Source of the DNA: Pelobates cultripes
Taxonomy: Eukaryota; Chordata; Amphibia; Anura; Pelobatidae
DNA length: 64,000 nt
Assembly: GCA_933207985.1 (NCBI GenBank)
Contig: OW240921.1
Coordinates: 22,976,257 to 23,040,256, forward strand
Direction: 5' to 3'
Shown here: positions 60,240 through 64,000 of the stretch, in pieces
How positions within the stretch are numbered: the first letter of the stretch is position 1
Layout of the letters: every line of letters begins with the position of its first letter
Made by a program: the position numbers and the translations under genes
Notes under the pieces: generated by a model
Seen by the model: only the letters and a program-made list of their open reading frames with translations
What the model was told of the DNA's origin: nothing
Database searches by the model: none

Positions 60240-61900
60240 TTATTATTTGAATCTAGTAGTTTAGTACTGGCTACTAGCTATGCCGTGAGACGAAACCATT
60301 ATGCTTATTGTTTTTTGGTGACAGGTGAGTCCCTGCTAGTTGCCAAGCGGCTTGAGAGGCTCTATCTATGGTTGGTGCGAGGGGATTTTTGTGGCCACCG
60401 AACATTGTGGTAGGATGTCGGCCTCTCGGTGACTGTAACCAGAAAATAGGAAAGGGAGTGACAGGTGAGGCCCTCTCTATGATACGTGCGAGGCGGCTAG
60501 CTCACATGTGGCCCGAGGGGTGTTTGCTTCCGAGTTTGAAGCGGGGTGTTGGCCTCACGGGACCACTAATCCTATATATGCAGAAAAAAGAGGAATTAAC
60601 TATTGGCCCCTATGACCCTAATTGTCAGTACTTGTCTGTTCTGTGGGAGCTTTTAATGGGTCTACTGTAAGCAGGTGTACGTACCTGGTAGTATAGGTTA
60701 TTGAAACCTGGTAATCCATATAGGTAATAGTAGTACCTGTAACTAAATAGATGAAACCGAATGAAAAATATGTACAAGTGTCACAATTATATTAACTTTG
60801 ATTAGGTTTGTATTGACCTGTATAGGTCAGGAGATGGTGTTTGTAAGATCTTCTTAATTCTGTATGTCGCCTTGTAGTTGGTAGGCAAATATAGTAGAAA
60901 GGTAAATGTAATGAAAAATAAAAAAAATTAAAACCCCTTTGTGAAAATAGAGGTATCTGTGAAATATGTATGGTGTTCAGGAAAGTAATGTGATATTATA
61001 ATGGCAATATGCCTGCTGACCTGAAGGAGGCAGTGTGGAATCTTTAGCCATGTGTATACCCATATGTGTAACTGGAACCTATTTTTTAACCCATTCGTGC
61101 GTGGAGTTCCCAAGATGTAACAATATGCAATAACCCCCCTTTTAGCCCTGCAAGTATTTATACATAAACATGAATCTTTATACCCAAACCTGTCCGTTCA
61201 TGCGTTTAACCGCACGAACTGGACGACATATGAATAACATAGTTTGTCACGCTATGGCCGAATGGCTGCCCGGTTGGCTGTGATAGTGATATTTGTGAAT
61301 ATTGTTCGTGCAATGTAAACTGCACAAACAGGAAAAATCAGTAGCCTTTAAGTGAATAGCGTGTTCATGCGTTTGACCGCAAGAATTTAGATATTTATGC
61401 GAAAATGTTTATGCGAGAAAATGAAAGGGAGAAATATGCAGCACATCATATTAAGTACCGAACGCCTAATTCATATGCACAAAAATGCCGTGTAAGCGAA
61501 CAGCTGAAAACTGGAAGGATACAGTAAACAGATTTTAAGAGCAGAATTAGCCGAACGAGGACAGTAAAGTGAGGACCTGAACCGTAATTGATGCCGTGGG
61601 CCTTGTTGCCTGGCGTAACGGTTAGGTCTACTTACTGTTTGACAGTCACTAGGACGCGATCCGCAGCGATAGTAAGGCAAGAAGCTGATCCAAAAGAAAT
61701 CTGCAGTAGGATTCCTGGACACAGCTCAGCGATGGAAAACCTTGTGGGAAACAGAAGTACTCCAAAATGGAGACTGGATAAACCAGAAGTGCATTCAGAC
61801 GCTCACCTTGAACGGTGTGGAGTCAGGTAAGGGTTGTACTTTATATAGGGGAGTGAATTAATTTAAGCCCCTCCCACAAATACTGGCCAAACGGCCTTAA
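60240..61900 (-). repeat. 5' leader of Ngaro-like copy b
   Basis: It is the inverse counterpart of 29526-31169 and has no gene. The outer end near ggccaaacggcctt is followed by TA-rich host sequence. Confidence 0.7.
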
Positions 61901-62040
61901 TGCATATGATATATAGACATATAATATATATATATATATAAAATGTCATACTAAGTGTATTTTTATATTAATATGTACATATATTAATATAAAAATACAC
62001 TTATAATTAAATTACACACTTATATATATAATATATATAA

Positions 62041-62076
<36 letters not shown>

Positions 62077-62204
62077 ATATAAATATTATTATAAAATACA
62101 AATAGTAAGTAATTTAAATTAAATAATAACATGTAAAAATAATAATAAAAATTAAAAAAATATATATCTATATGAAATTTTATTCTAACTGTATTTTGAT
62201 AGTA

Positions 62205-62244
<40 letters not shown>

Positions 62245-62460
62245 TTAATTTATATCGAAATACACTTAGAATGAAATTGTATATATATATATCTATGTAT
62301 ATATCAATAAATAAAAATAATACGAAATATACATGTCCATATACAAAATTACACAAATAATTATATAAATATACACGTAGACTTCAAATATATAAATATG
62401 CATATATATTTATATTCTACGTGCGTATTTATGTAATATTTTTACATAATTAAGTAATTT
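61900..62460. repeat. TA-rich low-complexity tract
   Basis: Several (ta)n runs (61925-61940, 62045-62075, 62205-62240, 62280-62292) lie in a sequence of almost pure A and T, with short inverted repeats such as atattaatataaaaatacac. The open frames in it are artefacts. Confidence 0.85.
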
Positions 62461-63690
62461 TATTGATTGCAATTTGAGGGACATGCCTGCCAACCCAGGT
62501 CGAAAGTCCAGAGAATTTAATTTGCTAGCACTATAGTTTACCCTGTAACATTCTATGACACCCTAAAACCTGTACATGGGGGGTACTGTTTTACTCGGGA
62601 GACTTCGCTGAACACAAATATTAGTGATACAAAACAGTAAAACATATCACAGCGATGATATTGTCAGTGAAAGTGACTTTTATTTTGCATTTTTAACACA
62701 CAAAAAGCACTTTTACTGATGATATAATTGTTGTGATACGTTTTCCTGTTTTGAAACACTAATATTTGTGTTCAGCAAAGTCTCCCGAGTATAACAGTAC
62801 CCCCAATGTACAGGTTTTATAGCGTTTTTGAAAGTTACAGGGTCAAATATTTTTACATTGAAAAAGGCCAGGTTGGTTACGTTGCCTTTGAGAGCGTATG
62901 GTAGCCCAGGAATGAGAATTACCCCCATGATGGCATACCATTTGCAAAAGAAGACAACCCAAAGTATTGCAAATGGGGTATGTCCAGTCTTTTTTAGTAA
63001 CCACTTGGTCACAAACACTGGCCAAAATTAGCGTTCAATTTAGTTTTTTACTTTTTTCACACACAAACAAATATGAATGCTTACTTTGGCCAGTGTTTTC
63101 GACTAAGTGGCTACTAAAAAAGACTGGACATACCCCATATTGAATACCCTGGGTTGTCTACTTTAAAAAAATATGTACATGTGGGGTGTTATTCAGAGAT
63201 TTACGACAGATAATAGTGTTACAATGTCACTATTGATAAATTCAAAAAATATATGTTTTGAAACCGCAATATTCTACTTGTACCTATAGCCCTATAACTT
63301 GCAAAAAAAAAAAAATGCAAAGAAGTATGTAAACACTGGGTATTTTTAAACTCAGGACAAAATTTTGAATCTATTTAGCAGTTTTTTTCATTCGCTTTTG
63401 TAGATGAGTAAAAGATTTTTCAAGTAAAAGTAAAAAAGCATGTATTTTTTTCAATTTTTCATCATAATTTTTATTTATTTATTTTTTTATTAAATTACAT
63501 GAGATTATATAAATAATGGTATGTAAAGAAAGCCCCTTTTGTCCTGCAAAAAACAATATATAATTTGTATGGGAACAGTAAATGAGAGTCGGAAAAATTA
63601 CAGCTAAACACAAACACCACAAAAGTGTAAAAAGAGGCCTGATCGCAAATGTACAACATCGCAACAACAGTCCGGTCCTTAAGGGGTTAA

Positions 63691-64000
63691 AGCTCATTCT
63701 TTATGTTTTTTTTGTTTTGTTTTTACAAAATACATATAAAAGGACATTACAGCACAATACAATAAATATACAAAAAAAACACCATTTGTTTGCAGATATA
63801 CATTCATTGACATTGTCCACACACAACCCACACAACTATTTATTCCTTCTATTTGGGAGACGTCGCTCATGATTTATCGTTCAGGGAACTCCCTTATTTT
63901 ACTTATTTATGGCTTATCTATCTTTAAATGTTAATCTTTTTCAATCCTTTTGTTGCTATGTTGTTACAAGTTAAGATAATACCTTCTTCCATTCTCAACT
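63691..64000. other. Unrecognised end of window
   Basis: AT-rich sequence, with no ORF, repeat pair or RNA gene that can be supported. Confidence 0.4.

Larger units (their letters stand above)
56690..61900 (-). mobile_element. Ngaro-like retroelement, copy b, 3'-truncated and decayed
   Basis: On the minus strand it runs leader (61900-60240), gag (60215-58881), RT-RNase H (about 58870-57508) and recombinase (about 57505-56693). It is close to copy a throughout. It lacks the solo LTR of copy a. It breaks off inside the recombinase after GRWKSSA (about 56690), where T-rich sequence begins. Confidence 0.85.
56408..63690. mobile_element. TTAA element hosting Ngaro copy b
   Basis: The left end ttaactcattcaggaccg (56408) is the near-inverse of the right end cggtccttaaggggttaa (63690). 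The host parts are 56408-56690 and 61900-63690, about 2 kb in all, with a TA-rich core (61900-62450) and the fold-back blocks also seen at 52521-54135. No transposase is seen. Confidence 0.6.

Noticed and set aside
29526..61900. Inverted Ngaro copies a and b flank lectin copy 2, so recombination between them might have inverted an originally tandem duplicate.
   Set aside because: Both halves of the TTAA host element (56408-56690 and 61900-63690) still flank copy b with matching ends. A crossover inside the Ngaro copies would have separated these halves. It remains a possible source of future inversions.

Overview
The window looks like repeat-rich nuclear DNA from a vertebrate, most probably a frog or toad. 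The evidence is split genes with GT-AG introns, TATA promoters and AATAAA signals, plus many vertebrate-type transposons (DIRS/Ngaro tyrosine-recombinase retroelements, hAT, TTAA-target elements, an L2-like LINE, Ty3/gypsy relics). The species cannot be fixed from sequence alone. One 100-base assembly gap lies at 25446-25545.

Host genes: only one host gene family is clear. A secreted tectonin-repeat lectin of the fish-egg-lectin type is present twice, in opposite and convergent orientation. Copy 1 (+, 9928-17016, four exons, 251 codons) is intact. Copy 2 (-, 52408-40601) has exons of exactly the same lengths (49, 228, 334, 145 nt) and the same splice phases, but a TAT-to-TAA change puts a stop at codon 38. 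Promoter, introns and 3' flank are also recognisably duplicated.

Layout: 1-6434 is a Ngaro-type retroelement on the minus strand with split direct repeats (A1, genes, B1-A2-B2), coding for an SR-rich Gag, RT-RNase H, a frameshifted tyrosine recombinase and a frameshifted SGNH hydrolase. 6435-9860 is flank with no gene. 9866-17260 is lectin gene 1, whose introns hold TTAA elements and a 1.3-kb fold-back element with a hammerhead-ribozyme-like motif at its centre. 17.5-20.9 kb holds an LTR-like relic and a TTAA element. 20961-25445 is a hAT element with its transposase C-terminus (minus strand), a captured C2H2 zinc-finger fragment and a gypsy pol fragment. 25546-27998 is a DIRS1-type element with an internal complementary region. 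29526-36200 is a second Ngaro-like family, copy a, split by a solo LTR. 36.7-37.8 kb is gypsy debris, and 37944-39441 a hAT element.

40601-52408 is lectin copy 2. Its introns are swollen by hAT elements nested up to three or four deep, L2 tails and minisatellites. 54144-56242 is a palindromic hAT-like element. 56408-63690 is a TTAA element that hosts Ngaro copy b (minus strand).

The mobile elements do not form a host pathway. Autonomous families (hAT transposase, DIRS/Ngaro RT and recombinase) sit beside short derivatives they could mobilise. Because the two lectin loci are paralogous along their introns, some insertions in one copy can be matched to an empty site in the other, which gives a relative chronology: gene duplication first, then at least three independent transposon insertions.
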